The notes under the pieces: model-generated | Databases searched by the model: none | The model's input: only the letters and a program-made list of their open reading frames with translations | Told to the model about the DNA's origin: nothing | Program-made: the position numbers and the translations under genes | Assembly: GCF_020382885.2 (NCBI RefSeq) | Contig: NC_058496.1 | Location: 22,548,501 to 22,612,500, forward strand | Source of the DNA: Scatophagus argus | Taxonomy: Eukaryota; Chordata; Actinopteri; Scatophagidae | DNA length: 64,000 nucleotides | Reading direction: 5' to 3' | Part shown: positions 12,277 to 25,490 of the stretch, piece after piece | Position numbering within the stretch: the first letter of the stretch is position 1 | How the letters are laid out: every line of letters starts with the position of its first letter

Positions 12277-13036
12277 ACTACAGGCACATCATAATCAGTC
12301 TCTACTTACCCACTGAAACTCACAAATTCTTTAAGAACAGATTAGCTTACTGGACTGTTTATGCAGGGGGCTGCAGTCTGTGTAAAGTGATACAACTGAT
12401 GTTTTCTCTACCTGACCCCCCTGTTCAGCATCAGTACAAGAAAGTAAATAAAATAAACTAACTTTGTATCAGCAAAGGGAACCTGATCAGATTTCATCCT
12501 GACTGTGCAGCCATGAAAGGTAAAAAAAAAAGTGAAAGAAGGGGAAGAAAGCTTTGTTCCCATGTAAAGTGAGCCAGAAAGAGTGGCATGGGAAAACACC
12601 ATGTTCCCACTGACACCAAATATCTCAACTTTTTCTGTCTGCAAAATTTTACATGAATAGAGTAAAGCAGCACAGAGTAAGACCTGACTTGTGTAGCGAT
12701 GCAGAACAGAGCAAAAATGAAACTTTACTTTCCAAACAAAGCTGGATGAAAAGTCACTGATCAAAGGTTTAAATGCTCACAGACACACAAACACACACAC
12801 ATACACTCGCCACACTCTCCTGCCGTCTGATTGGCTGTGACATGTGGGACATGCAGACACTCCCACAAGCAGGTGAAGGAGCAGAGAATCAGGCTGCAGA
12901 GCCAGTTGGCCTCTTAGTTCTCACGGCAGCAGGGAAAAAGACAGGACAGGACGGCAGGACCTACCGGTGTTTGGTCGGTAAAAACTGTCGAGCGTGATGA
13001 CAGAACAGTGTGTGAACCTGCAGGCATCGCAGGAAG

Positions 13037-14658
13037 ATGCCAGGAAGAGTAACAGAGGAGCTACAAAGCGTGAGGAAAAAGATTATCAGTGAGTTTGTGC
13101 CTGCAAACAGAGTCAAAGTGAAGATATACTGGAGATGGTGGTTGTTGAAGTAATAACAGTGTTTTTATGAGTAGTACCACTGGCATGCTGGCTTAGTTGT
13201 AAAATTAGTTCAAGTAGTCAGAGTACTAGTACCTCTGAGTGCTGACACATTTGGTCGATTAATCAGTTTTGTTTTGTTTTTTTTTATCAATAATATAGAT
13301 AATCATTAGTTTCAGCTAAACCCTGACTGATAAATCAGCAAGCAGACTGTGAGCTTATCACATGTAAGATTAAGCTTTATCTGTGTTTAGAGTCCCTTAA
13401 CTCATAAACACTAAAACTGTTATCAGCTGATTCTATTTTTGGATATGTGGATTTTTAAACTCACCTAATACTAGTATTTATATTAGTGCCGGCTTCAAAA
13501 TCCACTTTCAGACTGATATCGTTGAACATGAATGTGTGTGTCTATGATGTTGTCTCTCTCTGTGAGGGTCATTATACGAGGTTATAGATCTCACATGCTC
13601 ATATTTGTTTAGATTTGAAAATCAAAAATAAAAAGAAGATGAAATGTTGTTGGTTTTGGTGCTAAGTAGGCCTACCTTTGTGTTAATAAGATTCAGTTGA
13701 GTTCAGTGACCGTCTGATTTGTCATTTAGCGGAGAATAGATTTACACCCACACCAACCTTCAATTATCTTCTTTCTGTACATGTATTCCACTGATAATTA
13801 CATACTGATCTCTGTGTTTCCTTCCATGTACCCTGCATTGCTTCTACTAGCTGCTGCTGTTGCTGCTAAATGAAGTCTTTTGTGTATATTTCCTTGAGTT
13901 GTCTGATTGTTGCTTTCTTGCTGTCTGTAGTTCAGATGTAGAAAATGTGGAGGAGCACCAGAGGATGGTCAGTGAGTCTCTGCAGGCTGTCGATTCGGAG
14001 CAACAGGAGCACTCAGGCAGGCGGAAACCGGCATTGGTCAGGTAAGTAACAGTGTCTCTTTTTAGTGCAGTTTTTAAAAACGGAAAAGTGTTCCTAAATA
14101 AATGCAAAAATAAACAAACAGTAATGTAAGGTGTAATGTAGCTGTTTATTTGATGTCATTTCAGTTGTATAATAAGTCAATTTTTCTCATTCTGTATGGA
14201 TATTTTTTGTCTGTAGGTCAAAGACCTTTGACCCCTCCATGCTGACTCAGATCCAGACAGACTCAGACTCCAAGATAGACAGGAAGAAGTTTCAATACAG
14301 CCAGGTTAGCATTCACTGAGTAAACCCTGGTACACATTTTATTACACTTAAAAGCATTACAGCATGGATCTATCAGGAAGTTATCTTTCGAGCTGTATAT
14401 CACTCGTAATTTCTGCTGAGCGGCTTTCATTAGAATAGCAGTTGTCGATTAACCATTCACTTCAACTGATATTGGTGTGACTTTTGATCAAATAAAAAAT
14501 GTTTTCAAAAAAATAAAAAAATATAATCCCACAAAGTATCAGGCTCAGTCTAACCTATCAGCAGCTTCAGTCCAAGAACAAAAAAAAACAAAAAACTGGA
14601 GTGTTCAAAACCTGATACCTGCCAAATGTTTCCCAGGCACATACAAGAATCAGTCAAC

Positions 14659-14695
<37 letters not shown>

Positions 14696-17600
14696 CTTTC
14701 GAAGAGCAACTGCCAGTACCATAAAATATTTAAGGAAATCAGTAAAGAGGAACAACTGAGACAAAGTAAGTCTTGCGATGATCACAACTATCCACTTTTA
14801 TCCACAGTTTTTGAAGTCTGTTATACAATACACACATGGCTATGTGTACATTGAAATAAGATTTGGTCCGTCAGGTTACCCCTGTGCTCTGCAGAAAGAC
14901 ATCCTCTACCAGGGACGAATGTTTGTCTCAGACCACTGGATCTGCTTCCACTCCAAGGTGTTTGGCAAAGACACAAAGGTACCATGAACAGGGGCAGACT
15001 TTACACTTAAACAAGATAGCTTCTGAAGAGTTTTCTCTTCCAAAGGTCTTTGGAATCTTAGCTTGTGACGCAGCTGACCCTTGCAAGATCATGATATTGC
15101 ACAAGAATCCATCTTGCAAGACTTCAGGTTATGTGCTTGTGTCTGAGCCACATTGGGCTGGACCAGTCAGCATCCCATAAGGAACTACTGTCAGTTATGG
15201 CAGTGAGAGAAGTGACTGTTTGTTTGCAATCAGCAATGGTGCCTCCTAAAGAGGTTCGCACAGATGCTGCTATCTTTTTTCTTTTGTTGTTGTTCTTCCA
15301 TAGACTGGCTTTGCAACAGTTTTATTTAGCAACTGGCTTTGTGTTTGTGGTGTACAGTGGCGCAGTGCCCACTGGCACAAAACTGAGCATGTCCATTTTT
15401 CTTTTCCTGGCATGACAGGCCAATAAGATGATTAATGTTGGATGCCATTACAGTACAATCACACAGCCATAAAGCCTACACAATAAAGTCACATAAGTAG
15501 GTCATCTTTATAATGATGATTCAGCCAGAAGAGTTTCAAATCAATCCAAACTTGCCCATGGAGATAATGACTTGGAACTTGTACTTGCAGAACTAGGGGA
15601 AATAAACCCATGGTGGTAACTTGATGTGCCAGAGGTTACCAAAGTTGAACTGTAATGCAAATGCCCAAAAATACATAAGTTTCATTAAAAAATCTGTTAC
15701 AAATGCTGGTGTGATCAGGCCTTCAATCATAAATGGAAGGTTTATGCTCCTATAGCTACAGTTATATTTGACAGAAGTCTGTGTTCTCAGTGCTGCAGGA
15801 AATAGTGGGTCCCTGCTGAAACAAGCCTTTACCCGAATCAGCTGATATGATTCCACTTCTTTGACTGATGAGGTTTCTCATCTTATGTGACAGTGTGACT
15901 GCTTCCGACAGGATGAGTGATACTGTACCAACAGAGAGCGTAGACTAGTCCCTGCAGGGCTGAACTGTTCATCCTGGTGTTTGTCCGTCCCAGATCGCCA
16001 TCCCAGTTATGTCCGTCACTCACATCAAGAAGACCAAAACTGCCATCCTGGTGCCAAATGCTCTGGTGATTGCCACCACTAATGACAGAGTGAGAAGGAC
16101 GGCTCTTAATATCATCTCATTATAATTTCATTGTGTTACCTGGAATTCTTCCTCTGAAATCTAATCTAAACTGTTGTGTTTTTCGATGCAGTACGTGTTT
16201 GTGTCCTTCCTGTCCAGAGACAACACCTATAAGATCTTGATGTCCGTCTGTCTTCATCTGGAGGTAGGACAGACTTCCCACATGCAGTTATACCTTATAC
16301 CGTTTTTGATGGTTTCATTATTTCAAAATGAAATTTCTGACCTCACTGTCACAAGAAAATGAACACGGAGATACTTCAAAATGAAGTCAAAACCAAGGTG
16401 CTTTCTTTTTTTGCTTAATGTTCTTGTCTCTGTCTCTTTTTACAAATGTTTTGAGGTGTCTTTGGATACACAAATAAACTTGACTTAAAGTTGGAGAAAT
16501 CAGCAAGAGCACCACCACTGCCCTTAGGCCTCCCACCAAGCAATGACCATAGCTATATGTACAGTACTCACTGTTGTCAAACTAACATGTTAGTATTGGG
16601 AAATTTTGGCTGGATTTCTCTACCATTTTTGTGTGACTAGCTCTCTAATAGCCCAGGTAGTATATCCACTTCGGCAGGCAGACAGGTAGGCCATCCAATC
16701 CAAAGGATATGATTGGATGGGCTTATTACAGGCCTGAAACAGCCACACAAACCAAATTGTTTTCTTTTATCTTTTTTTATTCGTTTTATTAAATGCTGTT
16801 TCAATGTCAAGAGATTTTCTACAAATACAACAAAAGAAGAGCGCTAAACTGATATAATAACAACTACCAAACCTAGCTTTGAAAATGACTAAGAGGTTTT
16901 TATCCTCTACAATCCAGAAATTTAATTTACCTTTATAGCTATGAGGTTGTTAAATCTATGTTTAAAAAGATTATATGATTATAATATAATGAATATGATT
17001 AATAATATTACAATCATAATATTTGAATATTATTTCTTACTGTCCACTAATAATTCATGGAGTTTTATCCCAGAAGGAGAAACTCACTATTGTGAATGTG
17101 AAAATTGTGAATTGTGAAAAGTGAATGTAAAATTTAGTGTTTGTAGTTGCATTCAATGTTAGGATTTATAGCAGGACTGTTGTATCCCAGAGTGTTAGTT
17201 TTTGCTACGTGCACCTAACATGCATTTGTTTGTAAAATTGTTTTACACAAATGGTTTGGTGTAAAGTTGTGGATCATAAAGCACTGATTTGTTCCCAGAA
17301 CAGGTATTAATTTCTCTCCGCAATCTCCAGGCTTCTGTTGAAGTGTCTGATTGCTAAAAGTGACCATCAGGGAGAATCAAATCACTTTTGAATTACAATA
17401 TTTTGAGTATACAAACATACTATATCTGATTGTATTTGATATATTCATTTACAGGAGAAGAGTCCATGCAGCAGTCCCATCCCTTCCTCAGCTGAGAATA
17501 GTTTCAGAGGTCAGAGGTCACCTCTGTCACCTCGCTTTCCCCTGGTAGGTCAGATACATACTCACCAAAACCACTGAAGCAGCAGAACATTGTACAACAC

Positions 17601-20600
17601 TAGCTACAACATGATGGATGTAACAGTACTGATAATAGGTCTAACTGAACCCATCAAATCACTTTGTTGTATTTCCTATAATAAAAACAGCACTTTTACA
17701 ACTTTCTTCCCAAAGCATCTTGAAAATTTGAAACATTGTGATTTAAATAAGCATAGAGACAAAGTGAAAAGCTTGTGTTAATGTGTTTTCATTTTTTCTG
17801 TGCCGTCACATTTAGCTTACTACTTACTCTGTTCGTCTGTGAAGAGCTTTGCAGGGGATTTCAGCGATCTGGACGGAGCAGTTAGACAGAGGAGACAGGA
17901 GATGGAGGAAAGCAGCAGCTCTGACTCCCAAACTCACGACTATGACAAGATAGCAGGTAGCACAATGAGCCACAATAGCAGCAGTGTAGCGGTCACATGC
18001 TTCAGATGATTAGCTCATATTTTTGAGGATCTCACTCTTCTAGCTGTTAACAAACTCCAGCAGCTTTTCCTACATTAGCAACAATCTGAATACCTCTTCC
18101 ACCTGAGAATGGCTCAAGAGAAAAGACAGGCAATGGGGGATGTAATGCAACACCTGGACACAATCCATTGTTAAGCGACAAGCAGAAAGAAAAGAAAAGA
18201 TGTCTGCAGTGGGGATAATTTACCATCTGCCTTGCAGGTTTTTCAGGGCCTGTCCAAAGTGGAGATAACACAAAGATGACAATACCAGAGCAAAGCCAGT
18301 CTTGCTCTTAGACACTTAGGCAGGATGAACTACCAGCTTGATGTCATCTTGAACGCTGCTTCTGTTTCTCTCCAACTTGTAGAGTTCCCTGTTTCTCCGT
18401 TTCTGGAAGTGTTGAAGCACACGCACGGTGCAGCTTCTCCTGAACGTCCGGACCATCAGCACAAAGTGAAGAACCAGCATCAGAACCAGCAGAGCTCAGA
18501 CAGCAAGCAGCACGACTCACAGCATACTGGTATGAATACTGTCCAGTCTGCTGTATCGGCAGGAGCCTGCATGTAAAGATTAAGTTTAGTTTTGGTGTCC
18601 TGTCCAAAGTTCTGGTAACATTTTGGTTGATAATAAAAATAACATATTAATAATCTTTTTATACTATATACTATATCTTTATTTATACTGCATTTTCAAA
18701 ATCATTAGAAAGTAAAAGTGAAAGTAACAGCTTATGGTTTGTTATTTGTATTATAAAGTTTGCTTTCTTCCCAGTTGGAACTGATGTTATAACAAAACAG
18801 AACTAATAATTATTCAATCTATCAATTCACTCTTAGTAGTAATTTAAAATAACACATATATGTCTGACAAATTATTTATTTATTTTCCTGTTTCCAGGCT
18901 CAGAGCTGGTGATTGACAGCAGAACTCTGAAGCCAGTTTCCCTCCACACTGTGCTATTTGTTTACCTGTTTCTGTGAGTTTACTGCTATTCATTCATTCA
19001 TTCATTCATTCATTCATTCATTCATTAAATTATTAATAAATAATTTTGCACATTTAGTCTACAATGAAATTCAGCTCTTTATTAATCTAATAATGCATTC
19101 ATTTAACATGCCTTCATACATTCTATTTATATTCATTTTTGTTTTTTGAATGGATTTCACTGCATCTTGAACCTTTTTCATCCAGCAATCCCTCCTTCAC
19201 TGACTGAGTTTGTGTGTGTGTGTGTTTCCCCAGAGTGTGTATCTTGGTCTTCTCTTCTTGTTACCTGGCCTTTAAGATCGTCTCACTGGAGCAGAAACTG
19301 ACGACGCTCGGCTCCATCACCGAGTTCAGTCACCAGGAGTGAGTTCACTACTTGTCGTAGACACTAGATCGTCTGAAAAGTCTGGGAAAATGCGAAACAA
19401 ATTAGCTGTAAAAAATTATACACACTTATTTGGAAGAGCTGAGCTGGATAAATATATATTTGATTAATACATCATACATCATAATACATTAAATACATCA
19501 TCATATTTTTCTAAATTTGTCAAATTTAGCCACAACTCCTTGACTTGCTCATGAATTCACATCTTCTATCAAGCTGAGAAGTTTAACTCACAAACATCCA
19601 GCGCTTAGGGAATTAACCAAAAACTTATTTTTAAAATGAAACAAACCACAGTGCTCACTGGTAAGGAAGGTTCTGTGCTAAAGTTGTATTTTATATTTTA
19701 CACATTATATTTATACATCATTATGTCATTTACTAGATTACAGATGCATTTTGTTTTGATTCAGAAAGAGAATGTTGGAATGTTGCATAAAACACAAATA
19801 AAACAGAACATGATAATTTCATAGTCCTTTTTGACATATACTCAATTGAAAACAAAGACAATATGTTTAATGTTTTACCTAATCAACTTCATTGTTTTTT
19901 GTAAATATATGCTTCTTCTGAATTTGAGACCAGTCACAAATTTTTTAAAGGTTAAAAAAAGACTCATATTTGGAACTTTCCATGGGCAAACAGGTTCATT
20001 GGTGACAGGTGATCAGGTGTATCATGAGTGGGTATGAAAGGGGCATCCTCAAAACGGTCAGTTGCTCACAAGCAGGGAAGGGTGAGGTTCACCGCTTTGT
20101 AAAATACATGATGAACATGAACACATGTATTTTTTAATTTGGAATCAGGGTTGTATAATAAGAGGAAGGAAACAAAAACTAAATGTACTAAATCTTACAT
20201 ACACATGTTCTGATGTTTCACATTCACTGTTGAAATCAAAATGTTGCATGGAGTCACATATTTTCAGTTCACACAGAGTCCAATATTATAAATCAGATCA
20301 CATGATTTTTATATTTATTTTTTTGATTGAGGATGTTTTGAATCTTTTCCGGGGTTACTAATGAATTAATGCCCTCAATGGTGTGGCTTCCCTAGGAAGG
20401 ACTTTCTGCGAGGCAGTGATGTCAACATAGAGCTTTTCTCTGAACTACTGACCATCAACCTGATGAAGCTGGAGAAGGTCAGTCAGTCTGGTAATCTGTC
20501 CCTTCCAGGCTCAAGATAAACTGAATTTGTTCCCATTAACATCCCAAAATTCAAACAAGATCTGGAAACTAATGAAGTTGGGTGATATGTGGGGATATGT

Positions 20601-22179
20601 TTTAAAGATTTTTACAAAAGATTTATATCCTAAATATCCTGAAACTTATCACAGTGTTGACAGTTGATCGCTTTCACCTCCAGTATTCTGTAGATGCTGA
20701 ATTCCATTCATTGTTTTTAACCAAAGAAATGTTGGTTGGTGTTGACCATATTGGTGTTCTTTTTCATTTGTATGTTAAAGTCTTTGTTTCTTAAAATATA
20801 ATCAAAAAGTAGATCAAATTCTTTGGGATGATGCAGCCAAAGTAAACTCTAGCTAACCCTACCCTATAAAACCTTCTATTCTATTTTCAACTTCATAAGC
20901 TCAGTCACTGCAAAGGTAGACAGTGGGTGTTTGTCTCTTCCACAGCCTTCCTTCGTCAACATGTGAAACCACACATTGTGTCAGAAGCAGAGCTGCTAGT
21001 TTCCAGAAAACAAAGCGTAACCAGACTCTTGTTGCCGTTAATCAAACATTTATAGTCAGTGATCTGTTTGTAGGGAAGAGCGGACGTCATCTGTAAGAAG
21101 AGCTTGTTTCTCATCCATCAGTCTGCACTCTGTGTATTGGAGCATTGTTAACATTTCGGGCTGACACTCGTCTCCTCACAAGCAGCAGCTCACAGTAGAA
21201 ATGTATCAAGACTCAAAATGATCCAGACATAATTAGCTTACTTTTGCATAAAGACTGGAAGTGCCACAGTGATGAATGATGATAATGATTGAAAATGTGA
21301 AGCTCTGGCGTGCATTGACGTTGATCCTCTCATCTTACTCTTGAAAATGTAGAAAATGAGAGTAATTCACCAAAACAATAAATTAATTCTTAAGAACACT
21401 AGAAGGCCAGCTAACTAGCTTACCTACCATAGGCTAGTAGCCAATTTAGAAGTGGCACATTTAGCTTTGTTAACAAAACAAAGCTAAAAAACTACTTTTG
21501 ATAGATTTCCCGTAATTCCATTTTATCGAGGAATAACATTATGTTAGGTTCTTTAAAGAACAGGACCTCAAAGCAGAGACAAACACACTGGTGAAAGGGA
21601 ACAATAGAAGAGGAACAATTAATCAACTAAACCAGAAACAAACACAGGCTGTGGAGGCAGGGAGCTGGCTGACAGAAAGAGATTTTCAGCAGGAGAATCC
21701 AGGTAACTCTGAGGAACAGCATGCAGGAGTGAAGGCCAGGCTTATAAAGTGGAGAGAATAGGCTGATAGAACTCAGGTGTGCCTCAGCTGCCAACAGGAG
21801 GAGCAAGCCACACCCCCTGCCACCACAGGCTCTGCAAAAGGAACAGAAAAATGGAAAGGGAAACAGAGAGAGCACAAAAAGAAAAGCACAACAGAAAACA
21901 TACAACGCCAAACCATAACACATTAACACATTTCCTACTGGTTGTATTCATTGTATTAAGTTCTGCAAGAAGTGAAACATGATTGAATTACAGGAGCTGT
22001 GACTATGAATAATGCTTGATCAATAAATATGCATCCATTATCATTACAGTAGATGGCACATGTCAGAATAGTATATTAATGTGCATTTCAGCAGCTTGTC
22101 ATACAGCATGCAGTTAACACAGTGTCTGTTGTAATAGGTGCAGAAGAACCTGCAGAGACTGCTGGACGAAGCTGCCTGA
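13037..22179 (+). CDS. gramd2b: GRAM domain-containing protein 2B (14 coding exons)
   Basis: Exons: 13037-13088, 13936-14041, 14217-14304, 14696-14765, 14875-14978, 15994-16089, 16192-16263, 17455-17544, 17845-17956, 18383-18529, 18898-18973, 19234-19338, 20396-20477, 22138-22179. All junctions are GT-AG and phases close to 413 residues (human GRAMD2B is about 432). Residues about 86-192 form the GRAM domain, a PH-like lipid-binding fold, with the family stretch [20 protein letters not shown] and the later [13 protein letters not shown]. An acidic linker ([14 protein letters not shown]) near 230-245 follows. A single hydrophobic segment at about 329-352 is the C-terminal membrane anchor, and a coiled-coil-like end ([16 protein letters not shown]) closes the protein. 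The family sits in the endoplasmic reticulum and gathers at contacts with the plasma membrane; unlike GRAMD1 proteins there is no sterol-transfer domain, and none is seen here. The first exon is the weakest part: it was chosen because its ATG has A at -3 and its phase fits the acceptor at 13935. Another upstream first exon joining at 13931 is possible. Confidence 0.94.
14661..14690 (+). repeat. TG microsatellite at the gramd2b exon 4 acceptor
   Basis: About 14 TG units end five bases before the CAG acceptor at 14693-14695, so the dinucleotide run serves as most of the polypyrimidine region of intron 3. Confidence 0.95.
18988..19026 (+). repeat. ATTC tetranucleotide microsatellite
   Basis: About nine to ten ATTC units lie in gramd2b intron 11, a few bases after its donor. 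It is simple repeat DNA. Confidence 0.95.
21541..21990. repeat. Possible old non-autonomous transposon fragment in gramd2b intron 13
   Basis: The block has the layout seen at 29655-30215: a purine-rich first half with phrases about CAGAGACAAACAC and AAACCAGAAACAAACACAGG, then AGGCTTATAAAGTGGAGAG, TGATAGAACTCAGGTG and a GGAACAG-rich end. No clean terminal repeats are visible. The similarity is in composition and word order only, so this is a tentative call. Confidence 0.35.
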
Positions 22180-22230
22180 ACATATGTGAAACCAGCATAT
22201 TGAGATGAAAGTGCTGTCTACAGTTCTGTA

Positions 22231-22236
22231 AATAAA
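22231..22236 (+). terminator. Polyadenylation signal AATAAA for gramd2b
   Basis: A canonical AATAAA lies 52 bases after the gramd2b stop codon, the first such hexamer downstream. It would give a very short 3' untranslated region. Confidence 0.6.
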
Positions 22237-24963
22237 CTGTAAATATATACTTTATTACAGTGGATGTTTCAACCTTACAGGAGATGTATTGGACTAAATC
22301 TTGCAATGGGTTAAAAAACAGTGTTCCCCTCTGTGGTGGAAAGTATTACCTGTAATTAGACCCAACACTGACGTCACTGTATACTGGCAAACTGCACTTC
22401 TACACCACTGCATCAAGGTGAGAAGTCAAACCACTTCAGGTCAACAAGATTTTCATCTCATATAATTACAGGCCAGTCTGAGCTTAACAATTCATCAGCT
22501 GATTAGAAATCAAGCCTACAGGCAGTGCTTGCATCTGCTTGATGCAAATGCGGTAGAAAGGCTCTGACATTTCAAAAGATCAGTTTTGAAAGGCAGTAGT
22601 ATTACTTTGTTTTTCTGTGGCACAAAATGTATTTTGTCTGCTCCTGTTGCTGTCTTTAAGTTTAAAGTTGTAAAAAGCTTTTTGGTTATACTCACAATGA
22701 AGTCACTCAGGCCTGCGTTCAGAGATCAATGATGTATTTTCATCACTGCATTTATTGTCTCACTTTTGCCTTGCTTGGCTGATCACATTTTGTTGTTTTT
22801 TTTTATTTTATTGTTAATGAAGTGCGGCACGGTGGTGCAGTGGTTAGCACTGTCGCCTCATAGCAAGAGGGTTCCAGGTTTGAATCCCAGTCTGGGCCCT
22901 TCTATGTGGAGTTTGCATGTTCTCCCTGTGCCTGCGTGGGTTTTCTCCGGGTACTCCGGCTTCCTCCCACAATACCAAAAACATGCACATTAGGTTAATT
23001 GGCTACTCTATATTGCCCCTAGGTGTGAGTGTGAGAGTGTGTGGTTGTCTGTCTTTGTGTGTTGGCCCTGCAGTTGACTGATGACCAGTCCAGGGTGAAC
23101 CCCGCCTCTCGCCCGTGGTTAACTGGGATAGGCTCCAGCTCCCCCACGACCCTGATGGATAAGCGGTATAGAAAATGGATGGATGGATGGAAATAGCAAA
23201 TGTGTTTACATGAAGACTGAAAACCAGTTCTGGACTTCGTCCTACACCAACTTGGCTGGAACTGTCTTTATAGATAGTGTAGATACTACACAACCCCTGA
23301 CTGGGTTTTCCTCATATTTACCTCATGCTGCCTTCGAGCTTACTGTCATTTCTGATGGAGAACAGAGAACTGCTGTCTTTATGGAGAACCCTTTTCTTGT
23401 TAAGAAATTTAACAAGCCCATAACCCAGAGATTCTCACAACCTGTACTTTTTAAATTGTTAAGGCTTTGGTAAAACCTTCTTTTTAATTTTTAATTTTCC
23501 CTTTGCATTGTTTGGTTGGTTGTTGTAGTCTCATTTCTGCAAGATCTCATGTTGTGGCGTGACATCACATCCCATTGACCGGTCACGGTCACTTCCAAAA
23601 CTACGTGGAACATGCTTTTAGCTCCTGAGTGGAACTCAATTTTATTTTCATGAACTGGGACAGAGAACACTGAAACCATGAAAATATAGAAAATCTACAG
23701 CAAAGAAAAAAGCAAAATTTGTTTGATTTTTTACATAAAATTTTTTTCTAACACTTTTGTCATTTGTCAGAGCATGCTTGAATGCACCAAGCTCTGGACA
23801 AAAAAAAAATCCCTGTTGCTTACAGAAAGTAGATTTGATGAATTTACTGCACAATCAAGTTTACAAATGAGTGCTTCCACCATATTTTTACTGTTCACAA
23901 CTGCCAGCAAATGATGTATGAGAGCGACCTTCATTAATGTTACTATGTGTCCAATTTTTATGTGTTTGTAGCACATTTCAAACGATTCTGATGGCGGGCG
24001 TTTTCATTTACGAATTAGACAATGTACTGCCACCTGCCACAGTGTCATTCTGAATATGACCACCAGCAGGCGCAGTAAAGAATTTCTTAAGTACTGTTAC
24101 TATTCACACAGAACTTCCACTGGTTAAATTAATTGTACGTACTAATGCATCAGCTGAGAACTTGACACACATTTGGAACCACATGTGTAAATGTGATGAA
24201 GCTAATTCTGATTCAATTATTGCCTAACTGAGACTCATACAATTGAATGTTACAGTGGACACAGAAGGGCGATAGCTACACACATTTAATGATGTGATTT
24301 CATTCCTTCTGTTGGGGAATAAAGTTGTATTTTGAAATAAAAACATATTTTTCCTGTCATGCGTCTTCTTTGTTACGTTTTCACAATGCAAAAAGACTTT
24401 TAACCTGAATACTAACTTATGACTTCTATCCAGGTATCCTGCAGCTGCCATCTTTGTTTTGAATTGCATAGAGAGGCACATTGTGAGAAACAAACTGGGA
24501 CTCGGAAGTTACTTGCAAAATACAGTTCATATCAATGGACAGAATCATCAGAATCTTTCCCATCTTTCCTAGTTTAGCTTTTTTTATTTTCTCAAAGCTG
24601 CTACATTTAGACAGCAAAGGCCAAAAATGAACCTTAACATCAACATGGCTCAGAAGCTGCAGATGTAAGAGATGAAGCTGTCTTTGAATCTGTGCGTGAC
24701 CGTCTGTTATGGAGCACTGACATGCTCGATTTTTTGCAGTGTACACACGTAAAAAGGCAACACAAATGTCATGGGATAAAAATGAAATTACCCTTAGAGA
24801 AATTCTGTGATCTGTTGCTGACGGTTTAAAGAGATTGTAGAAACTTCAACAATATACCTCAGTCATGTCCAGTAGAATCTAAATTAGATCTCAGTCACCT
24901 TCAACCAACACTTTATTGATTCATTCCCACAGTGTCTTCCTGTAATCCGACACACTACCCACC
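22237..24963. other. Intergenic between gramd2b and spmip10
   Basis: Apart from the complete SINE at 22822-23190 (listed separately) no exon, RNA gene or conserved motif was recognised. Open frames here, including those at 23183-23473 and 24426-24746, have no splice partners or family similarity. Confidence 0.4.
22822..23190 (+). mobile_element. tRNA-derived SINE, complete copy
   Basis: The element starts with a tRNA-like head: an A-box region GGTGGTGCAGTGGTTAGCAC at about 22831-22850 and a B-box GGTTTGAATCC at 22877-22887. A long conserved body follows (GAGTTTGCATGTTCTCCC; GGGTTTTCTCCGGGTACTCC), and the 3' end reads GATAAGCGGTATAGAAAATGG followed by GGAT repeats. This combination is a very abundant teleost retroposon. 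Fragments of the same family occur at 51861-52018 and 62413-62476. Confidence 0.9.
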
Positions 24964-25441
24964 ATGCACTGGGAGGTTTCTAAGGCGACTCTGACAGTCA
25001 ACAAACATGACTGCAGCTGCAGGGAGCTCTCACCAACGTGAGTGAGTACTCTTTCTGACTTTTACACTAAATATTTAACTTCTAGGGTCCAAACCACATT
25101 AGGAATTCATTCATGTTTAAAATAGAGATTTTTTTGGCTTGTGATGTGGCTTGTGTGATAAGACATATGAACCTGTTTAGTTTGTTTGGGTATTTTACTC
25201 ATGTGGAGGAAAACACCGGACTACAGTGTCTGAAAAGTAAACTAAATGTCTCCTCATCCTCACTCTGAGGCGATCCTGCTCCCACATCCCAACGTTCTCA
25301 AGACAGCATCCCATGATCCCCAAACTGTATGTGATGCCATGGAAACAGGACATGAAGAATCAGAGACTCCTGATGAAGGTACATACCAGGGAAATAAACA
25401 AACATAAATCATTTCAAACTGCTCAGTTAGTTTCATTTTGT

Positions 25442-25490
<49 letters not shown>

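Larger units (their letters stand above)
8042..13036. other. Intergenic between SINE and gramd2b; no gene recognised
   Basis: No exon with splice-site support or protein similarity was found. The longest open frame (9461-9892, 143 codons) overlaps repeat-like sequence and is rejected as a gene. The region holds a paired hairpin at 10359-10446, a SINE-like fragment near 9735-9830 and a tandem CA/TG-rich minisatellite at 12215-12276 (listed separately). The promoter and any 5' untranslated exon of gramd2b should lie near its right end but are not visible as distinct motifs. Confidence 0.4.

Noticed and set aside
14863..15180. 105-codon plus-strand frame over gramd2b exon 5
   Set aside because: Alternative frame of a true exon and following intron; the GRAM-domain frame is the conserved one.
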